Shown piece after piece: positions 24,780 to 34,850 of a stretch of 36,531 nt of DNA. The stretch comes from Halolactibacillus alkaliphilus (GTDB taxonomy: Bacteria > Bacillota > Bacilli > Bacillales > Amphibacillaceae): positions 1-36,531 of the forward strand of contig NZ_FOWN01000028.1 in the NCBI RefSeq assembly GCF_900115465.1, read 5' to 3'. A program made the translations under genes and the position numbers. The stretch's first letter is position 1. Every line of letters starts with the position of its first letter. Under the pieces are notes generated by a model. It saw nothing but the letters and a program-made list of their open reading frames with translations, did not search any database and was not told where the DNA came from.

Positions 24780-24857
24780 TTAAGCATTAGGGACACGATT
24801 TTGGTTTAATAATCTTTTCCATTTCTTGCGAAGCTTTTCTCTTAGCCGTCTTAACAT
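24780..24857 (-). CDS. Candidate small ORF: 25-residue cationic amphipathic peptide upstream of rpoY
   Basis: ATG 24857 to TAA 24780-24782 codes for 25 residues: MLRRLREKLRKKWKRLL followed by NQNRVPNA. AAAGGAG sits eight bases before the ATG, an excellent ribosome site, and a plausible promoter lies 60 bases upstream. Ten Lys/Arg against one Glu, with leucines and a tryptophan at positions 2, 5, 9, 13, 16 and 17, give an amphipathic basic helix. It precedes rpoY-rnjA on the same strand. It could be a leader peptide, a membrane-active peptide or an RNA-binding microprotein. I do not recognise a family. A real gene is likely from the SD and composition; function is unknown. Confidence 0.6.
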   Translation of the reverse strand: MLRRLREKLRKKWKRLLNQNRVPNA

Positions 24858-24915
24858 GTGAACAGCTCCTTTCAAAAAGCAAAAACTAATAATCCGATCC
24901 AACCCTTATACTTAT

Positions 24916-24944
24916 AGTATAGTACGAAATAAGCTTTTTGAAAA
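24916..24944 (-). promoter_or_regulatory. Candidate promoter of the small ORF-rpoY-rnjA unit
   Basis: On the minus strand TTTTCA (complement of 24939-24944), 17 bases, TATACT (complement of 24916-24921). The -35 overlaps one arm of an 11-bp inverted repeat (24933-24943) whose other arm (24870-24880) touches the SD of the small ORF. Confidence 0.5.
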
Positions 24945-25028
24945 TAGCAACATCTAAATAATGGCTAAAAGTCTAGCGACAATGTTAGTGTAAACCAACC
25001 GTTTTAGCCTTATACTCAATAATTAAAA

Positions 25029-25589
25029 TTATTGTTCCGCATCACATGGCGTGGCATTTTCAGGTGGGGTTAATGGTGTTTCTTTATTAATGTGATCATA
25101 GAACATAATACCGTTTAAGTGGTCAATTTCATGTTGAAATACTACAGCGGCATAACCTTTTAATCTAATTTTAACCTCTGCACCATCAAGTGTCGTGGCT
25201 TTAACCGTGATTCTTTTATGGCGAGGCACAATGCCGGGTACTTCACGGTCGACAGATAAACATCCTTCGCCAGTTGAAATGTATGTTTGTTCAACAGAGT
25301 GACTAACAATTTTCGGGTTTACATAGCCATCACTATATAAGGTGCCTTTTAAATCCTCAAAATGAACAGCAAGCATGCGTTTCTTTATACCTAGTTGAGG
25401 GGCAGCTACACCAACGCCAGGTCGTAAATGATACTTTTCACTTAAATCAGGGTCCTGTGAATTTTTAACAAATTGAAGCATGTCTGATAAAGTTTTTTTG
25501 TCTGATTCGCTAAGTGGAAGTGCTACTTCTTCAGCGACCTCTCTTAGTGCAGGATGACCCTCTCTTACAATATCTTTCATTGTTAACAT
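25029..25589 (-). CDS. def: Peptide deformylase
   Basis: A 186-residue type II deformylase, with all three motifs: [10 protein letters not shown] (58-67), EGCLSV with metal ligand Cys110, and HEIDH with His153, Glu154 and His157. It removes the formyl group from nascent proteins. The inserts and length match the YkrB-type enzyme of B. subtilis, which also lies between rnjA and ykyA. GAGGAGA precedes the start at 25589. A 15-base palindrome overlaps its likely promoter. Confidence 0.96.
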   Translation of the reverse strand: MLTMKDIVREGHPALREVAEEVALPLSESDKKTLSDMLQFVKNSQDPDLSEKYHLRPGVGVAAPQLGIKKRMLAVHFEDLKGTLYSDGYVNPKIVSHSVEQTYISTGEGCLSVDREVPGIVPRHKRITVKATTLDGAEVKIRLKGYAAVVFQHEIDHLNGIMFYDHINKETPLTPPENATPCDAEQ

Positions 25590-25636
25590 CTAAATTCTCC
25601 TCTAACATGTTATTTCTTTTTACCGAACAATCAGCT

Positions 25637-25651
25637 GTTACATAGTGTAAC
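25637..25651 (-). promoter_or_regulatory. Palindrome over the likely def promoter
   Basis: GTTACATAGTGTAAC is a dyad (GTTAC/GTAAC, five-base centre). On the minus strand it contains TACACT, a possible -10 of def. Could be an operator; no regulator is assigned. Confidence 0.35.
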
Positions 25652-25774
25652 ACATTTTTTAATTTTAGGGTAAAAAATAGCTTTCGATTGATATTTTTTG
25701 CGTGTAAAAAAGCATGGATATTAAGCCTTTCTTTTACAAATATAGATTTTATCTGTTTTTCCTATTACATGGTA

Positions 25775-25783
25775 TGTTATAAT
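25775..25783 (+). promoter_or_regulatory. Extended -10 promoter of ykyA
   Basis: TGTTATAAT at 25775-25783 is a perfect extended -10; the -35 region is T-rich without a clear hexamer. It lies 45 bases before the GTG start. Confidence 0.55.
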
Positions 25784-25828
25784 GTTACTTGCATATGAAT
25801 ACGTGAAGGATGAATGGAGGATACAGAC

Positions 25829-26479
25829 GTGCGATTTAAATTATTTATAGTGGTGATTCTTAGTGCGGTAGTACTTGCGGCATGCTCAGGGGAATCGACA
25901 CAAGAAGAGATGTATCAACACCTTGAAAAATCAGTTGAACTAGAGACGACGTTTGTTGAACAACAACAACCGATTAGTGAACTAGAAGAAAAAGAACAAG
26001 AGATTTATCAGCAAATTAGCGACTTAGGTATTGATCAATATGAAGAAATTAGTGCCCTCGCAGATCAAGCAATTGAGAGCATTGTTGAACGTAAGACATT
26101 AGCAGACAATGAACGTGAGAGTATTGATAGTGCCAAGGAAGAATTCGATAACGTCATTCCGCTTATTGAAAACCTTGAAGATGAGGAACTTAGAATGGCT
26201 GCAGAAACGATGGTAAATGAAATGAACGCTCGATACGATGCGTTTGTTGAATTAAATGAGGCATATAAAACATCTCTGCAATATGATGAAACGTTATATG
26301 ACTTATTGAAACAAGAAGAGCTTGAAGAAGCGGCGTTTACTGAACAAGTTAACGCAGTGAATGAGCAGTATCAAGTTGTTATCGATAAAAATCAACTATT
26401 TAATGAAAAAACGGATGCTTTTAATGAAGCGAAGCGTCAGTTTTATGAAAAATCCGAATTGAATATTACTTATGAGTAA
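25829..26479 (+). CDS. ykyA: YkyA-family cell-wall-associated lipoprotein
   Basis: A 216-residue lipoprotein: signal peptide FKLFIVVILSAVVLAAC with lipobox LAAC (Cys19), then an almost entirely helical, Glu/Gln-rich coiled-coil domain. This pattern and the position directly before pdhA match YkyA of B. subtilis, annotated as a putative cell-wall-binding lipoprotein of unknown role. Start GTG 25829 is chosen over the upstream ATG at 25814 because GGAGG (25816-25820) would otherwise lie inside the gene. A terminator follows. Confidence 0.8.
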   Translation: MRFKLFIVVILSAVVLAACSGESTQEEMYQHLEKSVELETTFVEQQQPISELEEKEQEIYQQISDLGIDQYEEISALADQAIESIVERKTLADNERESIDSAKEEFDNVIPLIENLEDEELRMAAETMVNEMNARYDAFVELNEAYKTSLQYDETLYDLLKQEELEEAAFTEQVNAVNEQYQVVIDKNQLFNEKTDAFNEAKRQFYEKSELNITYE

Positions 26480-26486
26480 AATAAAG

Positions 26487-26520
26487 AAGCTGTTTCACAT
26501 TATGTGAGGCAGCTTTTTTT
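26487..26520 (+). terminator. Terminator after ykyA
   Basis: AAGCTG (26487-26492) with CAGCTT (26510-26515), an inner TCACAT/ATGTGA stem, then a run of T. Confidence 0.85.
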
Positions 26521-26788
26521 AATGGGGAAAGAAAAGATGTTAGAATAGATCTTTTATAGGAGCTAACGATGAGTGGTTCGGGACTTAAAATTAAAATAAG
26601 TGGATAATGCCATAGTTATACGTAGAGGGTTAAAACATAAAAGGTCACCGTCTGAATTAACGGAAAATTAAAACTTTTATAATGGCCGAATAACTTTTTT
26701 GAACACTAAGAAAAATGGTCGCGATATACTATAACAATTATGTGAGTAAATTAACAAAAGAGCAAAAGATGATAATATCGACGTTTTT

Positions 26789-26822
26789 CTGTATTACACA
26801 GTGTACTTGTTTTGTAATACAG
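26789..26822. repeat. Inverted repeat upstream of the Rex-like box
   Basis: CTGTATTAC (26789-26797) and GTAATACAG (26814-26822) are perfect complements, 16 bases apart. Possible operator or RNA stem. Confidence 0.5.
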
Positions 26823-26834
26823 TTGTATAAATTT

Positions 26835-26852
26835 TAGTGAAACAGTTCACAA
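26835..26852. promoter_or_regulatory. Candidate Rex operator upstream of pdhABCD
   Basis: TAGTGAAACAGTTCACAA matches the Rex consensus TTGTGAA-N4-TTCACAA at 13 of 14 defined positions. Rex represses redox and fermentation genes until NADH rises. A weaker look-alike lies at 26740-26757. Confidence 0.55.
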
Positions 26853-26910
26853 GGGGTGGTTTTTTAAACCTTTTAGTATAATTATTTTCTAAGTTATTAA
26901 GGCAAAGTGA

Positions 26911-26939
26911 TTGACCGTTTTCAATAATTGCGATAAGAT
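26911..26939 (+). promoter_or_regulatory. Candidate upstream pdh promoter
   Basis: TTGACC (26911-26916), 17 bases, TAAGAT (26934-26939). Confidence 0.5.
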
Positions 26940-27060
26940 AGGGTCAGATAACAAATTGTACTAATCGTTTCATCCGTTTTGAGTATAACAGTTTTCTTTT
27001 TTCTCAAGAAAAGGTTATTTTTTAAAAAAACAGGGTAATGAAAGGATAGGTACAATTTAA

Positions 27061-28221
<1,161 letters not shown>

Positions 28222-28224
28222 ATT

Positions 28225-29202
28225 ATGGCTCAAATGACAATGATCCAAGCAATTACTGATGCATTACGTGTAGAACTTAAAAACGATGAGAATGTGGTCC
28301 TTTTTGGTGAAGACGTTGGTAAAAACGGCGGGGTTTTCCGTGCGACAGAAGGACTTCAAGACGAATTTGGTGAAGATCGTGTATTTGATACACCGCTTGC
28401 GGAGTCAGGCATTGGTGGTTTAGCTATCGGTCTTGCAACACAAGGGTTCCGTCCGGTACCTGAGATTCAATTCTTCGGCTTCGTATACGAAGTAATGGAT
28501 TCAATTAGTGGTCAAATGGCGCGTATGCGTTACCGTTCAGGGAACACAGTCAACATGCCGATCACATTACGTTCACCTTTTGGTGGGGGTGTTCACACAC
28601 CTGAAATGCATGCTGATTCATTAGAAGGGTTAATGGCACAACAACCAGGACTTAAAGTTGTTATTCCATCAAATCCATACGATGCAAAAGGTTTATTAAT
28701 CTCAGCTATTCGTGATAATGACCCTGTTATCTACTTAGAGCATATGAAACTTTACCGCTCATTCCGTGATGAAGTACCTGAAGAAGAGTACACAATCGAG
28801 CTTGGTAAAGCTAATGTAAAACGTGAAGGTGCAGATATTACATTTATCGCTTACGGTGCGATGGTACAAGCATCATTAAAAGCGGCTGAAGAACTAGAAA
28901 AAGACGGTGTGAGTGCAGAAGTCATTGACTTACGTACGATTGCGCCACTTGATGTTGAAACAATCGTTGAATCGGTTAAGAAAACAGGCCGTTGTGTTGT
29001 TGTTCAAGAAGCTCAGCGTGTAGCTGGTATCGCTTCTCAAATCGTTGCTGAAATTCAAGAACGTGCGATCTTACATTTAGAAGCGCCTGTTCTTCGTGTA
29101 ACAGCTCCTGATACCATTTTCTCTTTCCCACAAGCAGAAGATGTGTGGTTACCAAACCATAAAGATATCGTGAAAAAAGCAAACGAAGCTCTAAACTACT
29201 AA
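28225..29202 (+). CDS. pdhB: Pyruvate dehydrogenase E1 component, beta subunit
   Basis: A 325-residue transketolase-like subunit, beginning [18 protein letters not shown], with FGEDVG and [13 protein letters not shown] in the pyrimidine-binding half and the C-terminal [15 protein letters not shown] domain. It pairs with PdhA in the E1 heterotetramer. AAGGAG lies in the end of pdhA, and the spacing of three bases between stop and start indicates one transcript. Codon use is even and the gene looks highly expressed. Confidence 0.96.
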   Translation: MAQMTMIQAITDALRVELKNDENVVLFGEDVGKNGGVFRATEGLQDEFGEDRVFDTPLAESGIGGLAIGLATQGFRPVPEIQFFGFVYEVMDSISGQMARMRYRSGNTVNMPITLRSPFGGGVHTPEMHADSLEGLMAQQPGLKVVIPSNPYDAKGLLISAIRDNDPVIYLEHMKLYRSFRDEVPEEEYTIELGKANVKREGADITFIAYGAMVQASLKAAEELEKDGVSAEVIDLRTIAPLDVETIVESVKKTGRCVVVQEAQRVAGIASQIVAEIQERAILHLEAPVLRVTAPDTIFSFPQAEDVWLPNHKDIVKKANEALNY

Positions 29203-29247
29203 ATAACAATCGAACGGATAAAGAATTAACCAAGGAGGTTAGCTATA

Positions 29248-30831
29248 ATGGCTTTTGAATTTAAATTGCCTGATATCGGTGAAGGTATCCACGAAGGCGA
29301 AATCGTCAAATGGTTTGTAAAAGCGGGCGATGAAATTAATGAAGATGATGTACTATGTGAAGTGCAAAATGATAAATCAGTTGTAGAAATTCCATCACCA
29401 GTAGGCGGTAAGGTTAAAGAGGTACGTGTCGGAGAAGGAGTCGTTGCTGTTGTTGGCGACGTGCTTGTTACAATTGATGCGGAAGGTTATGAAGATACTG
29501 GTTCTGAAGAATCAACAGAAAATGCAGCATCATCTAACGAATCAACAGCTAATCAAGGTGTCTTCGAATTCAAATTACCTGATATCGGTGAAGGTATTCA
29601 TGAAGGTGAAATCGTTAAGTGGTTTGTAAAAGCGGGCGATGAAATTAATGAAGATGATGTACTATGTGAAGTACAAAATGATAAATCAGTTGTAGAAATT
29701 CCATCACCAGTAGGCGGCACGGTTAAAGAAGTACATGTCGGTGAAGGTGTTGTAGCTGTTGTTGGTGATGTACTGGTGTCAATTTACGCTGAAGGCTATG
29801 AAGCTGAAGCAAATGAAGAAGCACCTAAGCAAGAAGAGAAAAAAGAAGACGTTAAAACAGAGAAAAAAGTACCAATCGCTGGAGGTACGGTGATAGCTAT
29901 GCCATCTGTGCGTAAGTTTGCTCGTGATAACGATGTGGATATTACCAAGGTACAAGGATCAGGTAAAAATGGTCGTGTACTAAAATCAGATGTAGAAGCT
30001 TACTTAAGTGGCGATCAAGCACCTGCTACTGAGCCAGCTAAAGAAGCGGCTAAAGAAGTAGTGGCAGCTGATTCAAAAGCTGAAACTAAAGAAGCGCCTA
30101 AAGCAAAAGCTATAGCTTCAACGGGTGATTTACCTGAAACACGCGAAAAAATGTCAGGTATCCGTAAGGCGATTGCTAATGCAATGGTTAACTCTAAGCA
30201 CAAAGCACCTCATGTAACATTGCATGATGAAATTGATGTGACTGAACTTGTGAACCACCGTAAGAAATTTAAACCAGTGGCACAAGAAAAAGACATTAAA
30301 TTAACATACTTACCGTATGTTGTTAAAGCGCTCGTATCTGCATTGAAGCAATTCCCTGTATTAAATGCTGAGATTGATGAAGCAACAGATGAAATTGTTT
30401 ACAAGCACTACTATAATATTGGTATTGCAGCAGATACTGATAAAGGTTTACTTGTACCGGTTGTTAAAAATGCAGATACAAAGTCAATTTTTGAGATTTC
30501 TAAAGATATTAATGAACTAGCGAAAAAAGCCCAAGATGGTAAGTTGGCTTCTGATGAAATGAAGGGTGCAAGTTGCACAATCACAAACATTGGTTCTGCT
30601 GGTGGACAATGGTTTACACCAGTAATCAACTATCCAGAAGTTGCAATTCTTGGTATTGGTCGTATTCAAGAAAAAGCTATTGTAAAAGATGGTGAGATTG
30701 TTATTGCACCAGTATTGGCTCTTTCATTAAGCTTTGACCACCGTATCGTTGACGGTGCGACAGCACAATTTGCATTAAATCAAGTGAAGCGTTTATTAAA
30801 CGATCCACAATTAATCATGATGGAGGCGTAA
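29248..30831 (+). CDS. pdhC: Dihydrolipoamide acetyltransferase (E2) with two lipoyl domains
   Basis: A 527-residue E2. Lipoyl domain 1 covers about 1-82 (lipoyl Lys43 in NDKSVV) and lipoyl domain 2 about 105-185 (Lys146). They are followed by an acidic Lys/Glu linker, the E1/E3-binding domain (about 217-253, [17 protein letters not shown]), an Ala/Lys-rich linker and the acetyltransferase core (about 298-527), with His498 and Asp502 in SFDHRIVDG. It passes the acetyl group to CoA. B. subtilis E2 has one lipoyl domain (about 442 residues), so the second explains the extra length. AAGGAGG precedes the ATG. Confidence 0.96.
   Translation: MAFEFKLPDIGEGIHEGEIVKWFVKAGDEINEDDVLCEVQNDKSVVEIPSPVGGKVKEVRVGEGVVAVVGDVLVTIDAEGYEDTGSEESTENAASSNESTANQGVFEFKLPDIGEGIHEGEIVKWFVKAGDEINEDDVLCEVQNDKSVVEIPSPVGGTVKEVHVGEGVVAVVGDVLVSIYAEGYEAEANEEAPKQEEKKEDVKTEKKVPIAGGTVIAMPSVRKFARDNDVDITKVQGSGKNGRVLKSDVEAYLSGDQAPATEPAKEAAKEVVAADSKAETKEAPKAKAIASTGDLPETREKMSGIRKAIANAMVNSKHKAPHVTLHDEIDVTELVNHRKKFKPVAQEKDIKLTYLPYVVKALVSALKQFPVLNAEIDEATDEIVYKHYYNIGIAADTDKGLLVPVVKNADTKSIFEISKDINELAKKAQDGKLASDEMKGASCTITNIGSAGGQWFTPVINYPEVAILGIGRIQEKAIVKDGEIVIAPVLALSLSFDHRIVDGATAQFALNQVKRLLNDPQLIMMEA
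29254..29493 (+). repeat. Lipoyl-domain direct repeat, unit 1
   Basis: 240 bases coding for lipoyl domain 1. Unit 2 starts 309 bases later. The 80-residue units differ at only four residues and share uninterrupted identical DNA of over 50 bases. Confidence 0.9.
29563..29802 (+). repeat. Lipoyl-domain direct repeat, unit 2
   Basis: Second copy, 76 of 80 residues identical with unit 1. Silent differences cluster at both ends, while the centre is identical. Confidence 0.9.
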
Positions 30832-30837
30832 TCTGAT

Positions 30838-32247
30838 ATGGTAGTAGGAGATTTTCCAATTGAAATAGATACGCTTGTTATCGGTGCGGGACCTGGTGGC
30901 TATGTAGCTGCCATCCGCGCTGCACAAACAGGCCAAAAAGTAACAATCGTAGATAAAGGTGCTCTTGGAGGTGTATGTCTTAATGTGGGCTGTATCCCAT
31001 CTAAAGCATTAATTCAAGCTGGACATCGTTATGAAGAAGCTCATGGTGCCGAAGAGATGGGCATCACTGCTGAAAACGTAAAAGTTGACTTCTCGAAAGT
31101 TCAAAACTGGAAGAACTCAGTTGTGAATAAATTAACATCAGGTGTTGAAGGTTTACTTAAAGGAAATAAGGTTGATATCGTTAAAGGAGAAGTGTATTTT
31201 GTTGACCAAAACACTGTACGTGTAATGGATGAAACAAGCTCACAGACGTATATCTTTAATAACTGTATCATTGCTACAGGTTCAACACCGATCGAGATTC
31301 CTACATTTAAGTACTCTAAACGTATTTTAGATTCAACAGGTGCACTTAACTTAAAAGAAGTGCCTAAACGTTTAGTCGTTATTGGTGGGGGTTATGTTGG
31401 TACTGAGCTTGGTACAGCCTATGCTAACTTCGGAACTGAAGTGACGATTCTTGAAGGTATGGATGATATTTTAGGTGGATTTGAAAAAGATATGTCTGCC
31501 ATCGTTAAAAAGCGTTTGAAGAAGAAAAACGTTAAAGTGGTAACAAAAGCAATGGCGAAAGCTTCTGTAGAAACTGAAGATAGCGTGAAAGTAACTTACG
31601 AGGCTAATGGTAAGGAAGAAACAATTGAAACAGATTATGTATTAGTTACAGTAGGACGTTACCCTAACACACGTGAAATCGGTCTAGAAGAGCTAGGTAT
31701 TGAGATGACTGATCGTGGTGTTGTGAAAATCGATAAACAATGTCGTACAAATCTTGATAATATTTATGCAATTGGTGATATTGTTGAAGGACCACCACTT
31801 GCGCATAAAGCTTCATATGAAGGTAAAATTGCTGCTGAGGCTATTGCTGGACATAAGTCTGAAATTGATTATCGTGGTATTCCTGCGGTCGTTTTCTCAG
31901 ATCCAGAACTAGCAACAGTTGGCTATACTGAAAAAGAAGCAAAAGAGCAAGGTTACAATGTGAAGTCTGCGAAATTCCCATTCGCTGCAAATGGTCGCGC
32001 ACTATCTTTAGGTAGTGGTGATGGTTTTGTCCGTCTTGTTACGCGTGAGGAAGATGGCTTAGTCATTGGCGCTCAAATCGCTGGTACAAATGCTAGTGAT
32101 ATGATTTCTGAACTAAGTTTAGCGATTGAATCGGGTATGACTGCAGAAGATTTAGCGTTGACCATTCATGCTCATCCAACACTTGGTGAGATTACGATGG
32201 AAGCTGCTGAAGTTATTATGGGTACACCTATTCATGTTGTAAAATAA
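30838..32247 (+). CDS. pdhD: Dihydrolipoamide dehydrogenase (E3)
   Basis: A 469-residue FAD-dependent disulfide oxidoreductase. The FAD motif is [10 protein letters not shown] (17-26), the redox-active disulfide is Cys47/Cys52 in GGVCLNVGC, the NAD motif is [10 protein letters not shown] (about 183-192), and the C-terminal catalytic segment is HAHPTLGE. It reoxidises the lipoyl groups of E2 and makes NADH. Starts six bases after pdhC, with GGAGG in the end of pdhC. A strong terminator ends the operon after it. Confidence 0.97.
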   Translation: MVVGDFPIEIDTLVIGAGPGGYVAAIRAAQTGQKVTIVDKGALGGVCLNVGCIPSKALIQAGHRYEEAHGAEEMGITAENVKVDFSKVQNWKNSVVNKLTSGVEGLLKGNKVDIVKGEVYFVDQNTVRVMDETSSQTYIFNNCIIATGSTPIEIPTFKYSKRILDSTGALNLKEVPKRLVVIGGGYVGTELGTAYANFGTEVTILEGMDDILGGFEKDMSAIVKKRLKKKNVKVVTKAMAKASVETEDSVKVTYEANGKEETIETDYVLVTVGRYPNTREIGLEELGIEMTDRGVVKIDKQCRTNLDNIYAIGDIVEGPPLAHKASYEGKIAAEAIAGHKSEIDYRGIPAVVFSDPELATVGYTEKEAKEQGYNVKSAKFPFAANGRALSLGSGDGFVRLVTREEDGLVIGAQIAGTNASDMISELSLAIESGMTAEDLALTIHAHPTLGEITMEAAEVIMGTPIHVVK

Positions 32248-32259
32248 TTTTACACAACA

Positions 32260-32296
32260 AACACCAAAATGATTTGATTCATTTTGGTGTTTTTTC
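32260..32296 (+). terminator. Terminator of the pdhABCD operon
   Basis: AACACCAAAATGA (32260-32272) pairs with TCATTTTGGTGTT (32279-32291), followed by TTTTT. Confidence 0.92.
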
Positions 32297-32338
32297 TTAT
32301 TGTTTGTTTTATAATGGAAATAGAAGGGGGCGTTTTTT

Positions 32339-33217
32339 TTGAAGAAAGTCGTATTAGGGATTGTATTAGTAATGACATTAGTAACGTTAGTGGCATGTCA
32401 AAATAATGGTGTTAGTGAGGAGGAATCCAATGACGATGATTTAAGTGTAACAGAAAATGATAGTGAAGGGACACCAGATGATGGATCAACAGACCTTGAT
32501 GAATCTACGTTGAATGATGAAAAAGCAGGTGATGAGGTGGAAGAAAAAGATAATCAAGCTGAAGAACAAAAAGTTGTTGAAGCTCTCTATGAAATTAATC
32601 AAGGAAATTGGCGTGTTCAACCTATTGATGAATCAAGTGACGGTAAAGTGGCGCTATTAACAATTGATGATGCACCAGATAAACATGCGGTTGAGATGGC
32701 GCACATATTATACGAGTTAGAAGTTCCAGCGATTTTCTTTGTTAATGGTCATTTTCTAGAAACAGAAGAAAAAGAAGAGCAGTTAAAAGAAATAGTATCA
32801 TTAGGGTTCACTATTGGTAACCATACATATAATCATCCTAATTTGAGAGACATTTCTGTTGATGAGCAACGTGATCAACTTGTGTCATTAAATGATAAAA
32901 TCGAAGAGATTATCGGTGAAAGACCAAAATTCTTCCGTGCACCATTTGGAGCGAATACTGAGGAGTCACTTGCCATAGCGAAAGAGGAAAAAATGGTCGT
33001 CATGAACTGGACTTATGGTTACGACTGGGAAGCAGATTATCAGGATAGCAAAGCGCTCGCTGATATTATGGTAAACACTGAGTACCTAAGTGAAGGGGCT
33101 AATTTACTCATGCACGACCGTGAATGGACCAAAGAGGCACTAGAGGATATTGTTACAGGGTTAAGGGAAAAAGGCTACACGTTTGTTTCCCCGGAACAAA
33201 TAAAAGGTGTTGAGTAA
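32339..33217 (+). CDS. Polysaccharide deacetylase-family lipoprotein (NodB domain)
   Basis: A 292-residue lipoprotein: signal peptide to LVAC (Cys20), a long acidic low-complexity linker (21-78, Asp/Glu/Ser), then a NodB-type domain. Motifs are LLTIDDAPDKH (Asp110/Asp111; the usual TFDDG has Ala-Pro here), the metal motif HTYNH (His162, His166), RAPFGANT (Arg200) and LLMHDREWTKEA near the end. Such enzymes deacetylate peptidoglycan or other cell-wall sugars outside the cell. TTG start behind AGAAGGGGG. Located between pdhD and speA, where B. subtilis has slp. The substrate is not evident. Confidence 0.87.
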   Translation: MKKVVLGIVLVMTLVTLVACQNNGVSEEESNDDDLSVTENDSEGTPDDGSTDLDESTLNDEKAGDEVEEKDNQAEEQKVVEALYEINQGNWRVQPIDESSDGKVALLTIDDAPDKHAVEMAHILYELEVPAIFFVNGHFLETEEKEEQLKEIVSLGFTIGNHTYNHPNLRDISVDEQRDQLVSLNDKIEEIIGERPKFFRAPFGANTEESLAIAKEEKMVVMNWTYGYDWEADYQDSKALADIMVNTEYLSEGANLLMHDREWTKEALEDIVTGLREKGYTFVSPEQIKGVE

Positions 33218-33232
33218 CTTAATAGCCAATTT

Positions 33233-33267
33233 TAATGCCGTAAGCCCATAAGGTGCTTACGGCATTA
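33233..33267. terminator. Bidirectional terminator between deacetylase and speA
   Basis: TAATGCCGTAAGC (33233-33245) pairs with GCTTACGGCATTA (33255-33267). Tails are AT-rich rather than pure T. Confidence 0.7.
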
Positions 33268-33282
33268 AATTAGCGTTATGGG

Positions 33283-34755
33283 TTACTTGATTGCTTGCAT
33301 TTCTTTAATAACATGAATTGTTTTTAATGTATCATCCTCTAAACCTTGAACAGGTAAACCGGCTTTTATATTGGCCTCGATATAATCTAAACTCTCTTTA
33401 TTGATTATCTCACCCGGAATAAAGATTGGGATTCCTGGTGGATAAACCATAATAGACTCTGCGCTGACTCTTCCAACAGCTTCTTTAAGAGGAATCGTCT
33501 CAGTGTCACTATAAAAGGCATCTCTAGGCGACATCTGTAGCGCTGGTATCGGTGGTGCACTCACTTGTATTTTCTTTTCGAAAGCTTGTGGTTTATAAGT
33601 CTCAACGAGTTTAGTTAGTGCTCTAAGCAGGTAATTGATCGTCTCATCACTATCACCAGGTGTAATAATGCAAAGAATATTGTACATATCTGATAGCTCG
33701 ACTTCAATATGATAGTGTTCACGAAGCCAAGTCTCAACATCATAACCATTTAAACCAAGTTGTTTCACGGATACTAAAATTTTTGTAGGGTCATAACTGT
33801 AGGTTGCATTCGTTCCGAGTATATCTGTACCTGGGCAGTATAGGTATTCAAGAGCATTGATTGCTTTTCTAAGGTCATTTGCACGCTTGATTGTTGTTTC
33901 GATGAGTGCCTGACCTTTTAACTTCAAATGTTTTCTAGCGGCATCTAGTGAGCTTAATAAAATATATGAAGTTGATGTTGTAGTTAGCATGGATAATATT
34001 GCTTGTACGTGTTCACGGCTAACAAGATTGCCTTGCAGGTTTAAAACAGAACTTTGGGTCATGGACCCACCTAACTTGTGAACGCTTGTGGCAGCTAAAT
34101 CAGCACCGGCAGCCATCGCTGAAACAGGGAGTTGATCGTGAAAATGTATGTGAACCCCGTGGGCCTCATCAACGAGCACTGGAATGTTATAGCGGTGACT
34201 GATGTCAACGATTTGTTTTAGATCACAAGCTACCCCGTAGTATGTTGGATTGATCACGAAGACGGCTTTGGCATCTGGGTGTTGTCTAAGGGCATGTTCA
34301 ACCGAAGTAGGGGTGATACCATGGGCGATGCCTAGGCTTGTATCTAATTCTGGGTGAACGAAAATAGGAATAGCGCCAGAAAATATAAGTGCTGATGTAA
34401 CTGATTTATGAATGTTTCTCGGAACAATGATTTTATCGCCTGGTTTACATACACTCATCACCATGGCCATAATCGGCGTACTCGTTCCTTGGACTGAGAA
34501 GAAGGTATGTTCAGCACCAAAGGCATCTGCAGCAAGCGTTTCTGCTTCTTTAATCATCGCAGTTGGGTGGTGTAGGTCATCGAGTGGACTAATATTAATT
34601 AAATCGATGGATAAAGCATTTTCACCGATAAAATCTCTAAAAACAGGTTCCATACCTTGACCGTTTTTATGTCCGGGTATATGAAACGGGATCGGCTTTG
34701 ATTGTATATGATTTAATAAACCATCAAATAATGGTGTGCGTTCGTGTGCTTGCAT
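33283..34755 (-). CDS. speA: Orn/Lys/Arg decarboxylase, SpeA type (arginine decarboxylase)
   Basis: A 490-residue PLP enzyme of the aspartate-aminotransferase fold decarboxylase group. N-terminal IPFHIPGHKNG is the family's GHK motif; Asp196 in VDEAHG and the Schiff-base Lys227 in SVHKLGGSMTQSS are present, with the C-terminal domain ending in PPGIPIFIPGE. It equals B. subtilis SpeA (arginine to agmatine, for polyamines) in length, and the neighbours yktA and suhB agree with that locus. Substrate (Arg or Lys) cannot be decided from motifs alone. AAAGGAG precedes the ATG. Confidence 0.87.
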   Translation of the reverse strand: MQAHERTPLFDGLLNHIQSKPIPFHIPGHKNGQGMEPVFRDFIGENALSIDLINISPLDDLHHPTAMIKEAETLAADAFGAEHTFFSVQGTSTPIMAMVMSVCKPGDKIIVPRNIHKSVTSALIFSGAIPIFVHPELDTSLGIAHGITPTSVEHALRQHPDAKAVFVINPTYYGVACDLKQIVDISHRYNIPVLVDEAHGVHIHFHDQLPVSAMAAGADLAATSVHKLGGSMTQSSVLNLQGNLVSREHVQAILSMLTTTSTSYILLSSLDAARKHLKLKGQALIETTIKRANDLRKAINALEYLYCPGTDILGTNATYSYDPTKILVSVKQLGLNGYDVETWLREHYHIEVELSDMYNILCIITPGDSDETINYLLRALTKLVETYKPQAFEKKIQVSAPPIPALQMSPRDAFYSDTETIPLKEAVGRVSAESIMVYPPGIPIFIPGEIINKESLDYIEANIKAGLPVQGLEDDTLKTIHVIKEMQAIK

Positions 34756-34800
34756 TTAATGAACTCCTTTAATAGAATAGACGTAGTGTAAAACAAAAGA

Positions 34801-34809
34801 ATTATAGCA
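34801..34809 (-). promoter_or_regulatory. Extended -10 promoter of speA
   Basis: TGCTATAAT on the minus strand (complement of 34801-34809), about 45 bases before the start; no clear -35, consistent with an extended -10 type. Confidence 0.55.
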
Positions 34810-34840
34810 AATTTAAGCTGAAATAGCTAGCAAATTTAAG
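34805..34840. repeat. 13-base direct repeat between speA and yktA
   Basis: TAGCAAATTTAAG occurs at 34805-34817 and again at 34828-34840, a period of 23 bases, covering the speA promoter and the yktA leader. Confidence 0.6.
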
Positions 34841-34850
34841 AGGTGACTAA

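Noticed and set aside
26569-26607. A 12-codon reading frame (MSGSGLKIKISG) with AGGAG upstream in the pdh leader
   Set aside because: Too short, no compositional sign of coding, and random AT-rich leaders produce such frames often. Could be revisited if conserved.
29426-29629. 67-codon plus-strand frame inside pdhC
   Set aside because: Out-of-frame shadow spanning the lipoyl repeats, without a start signal.
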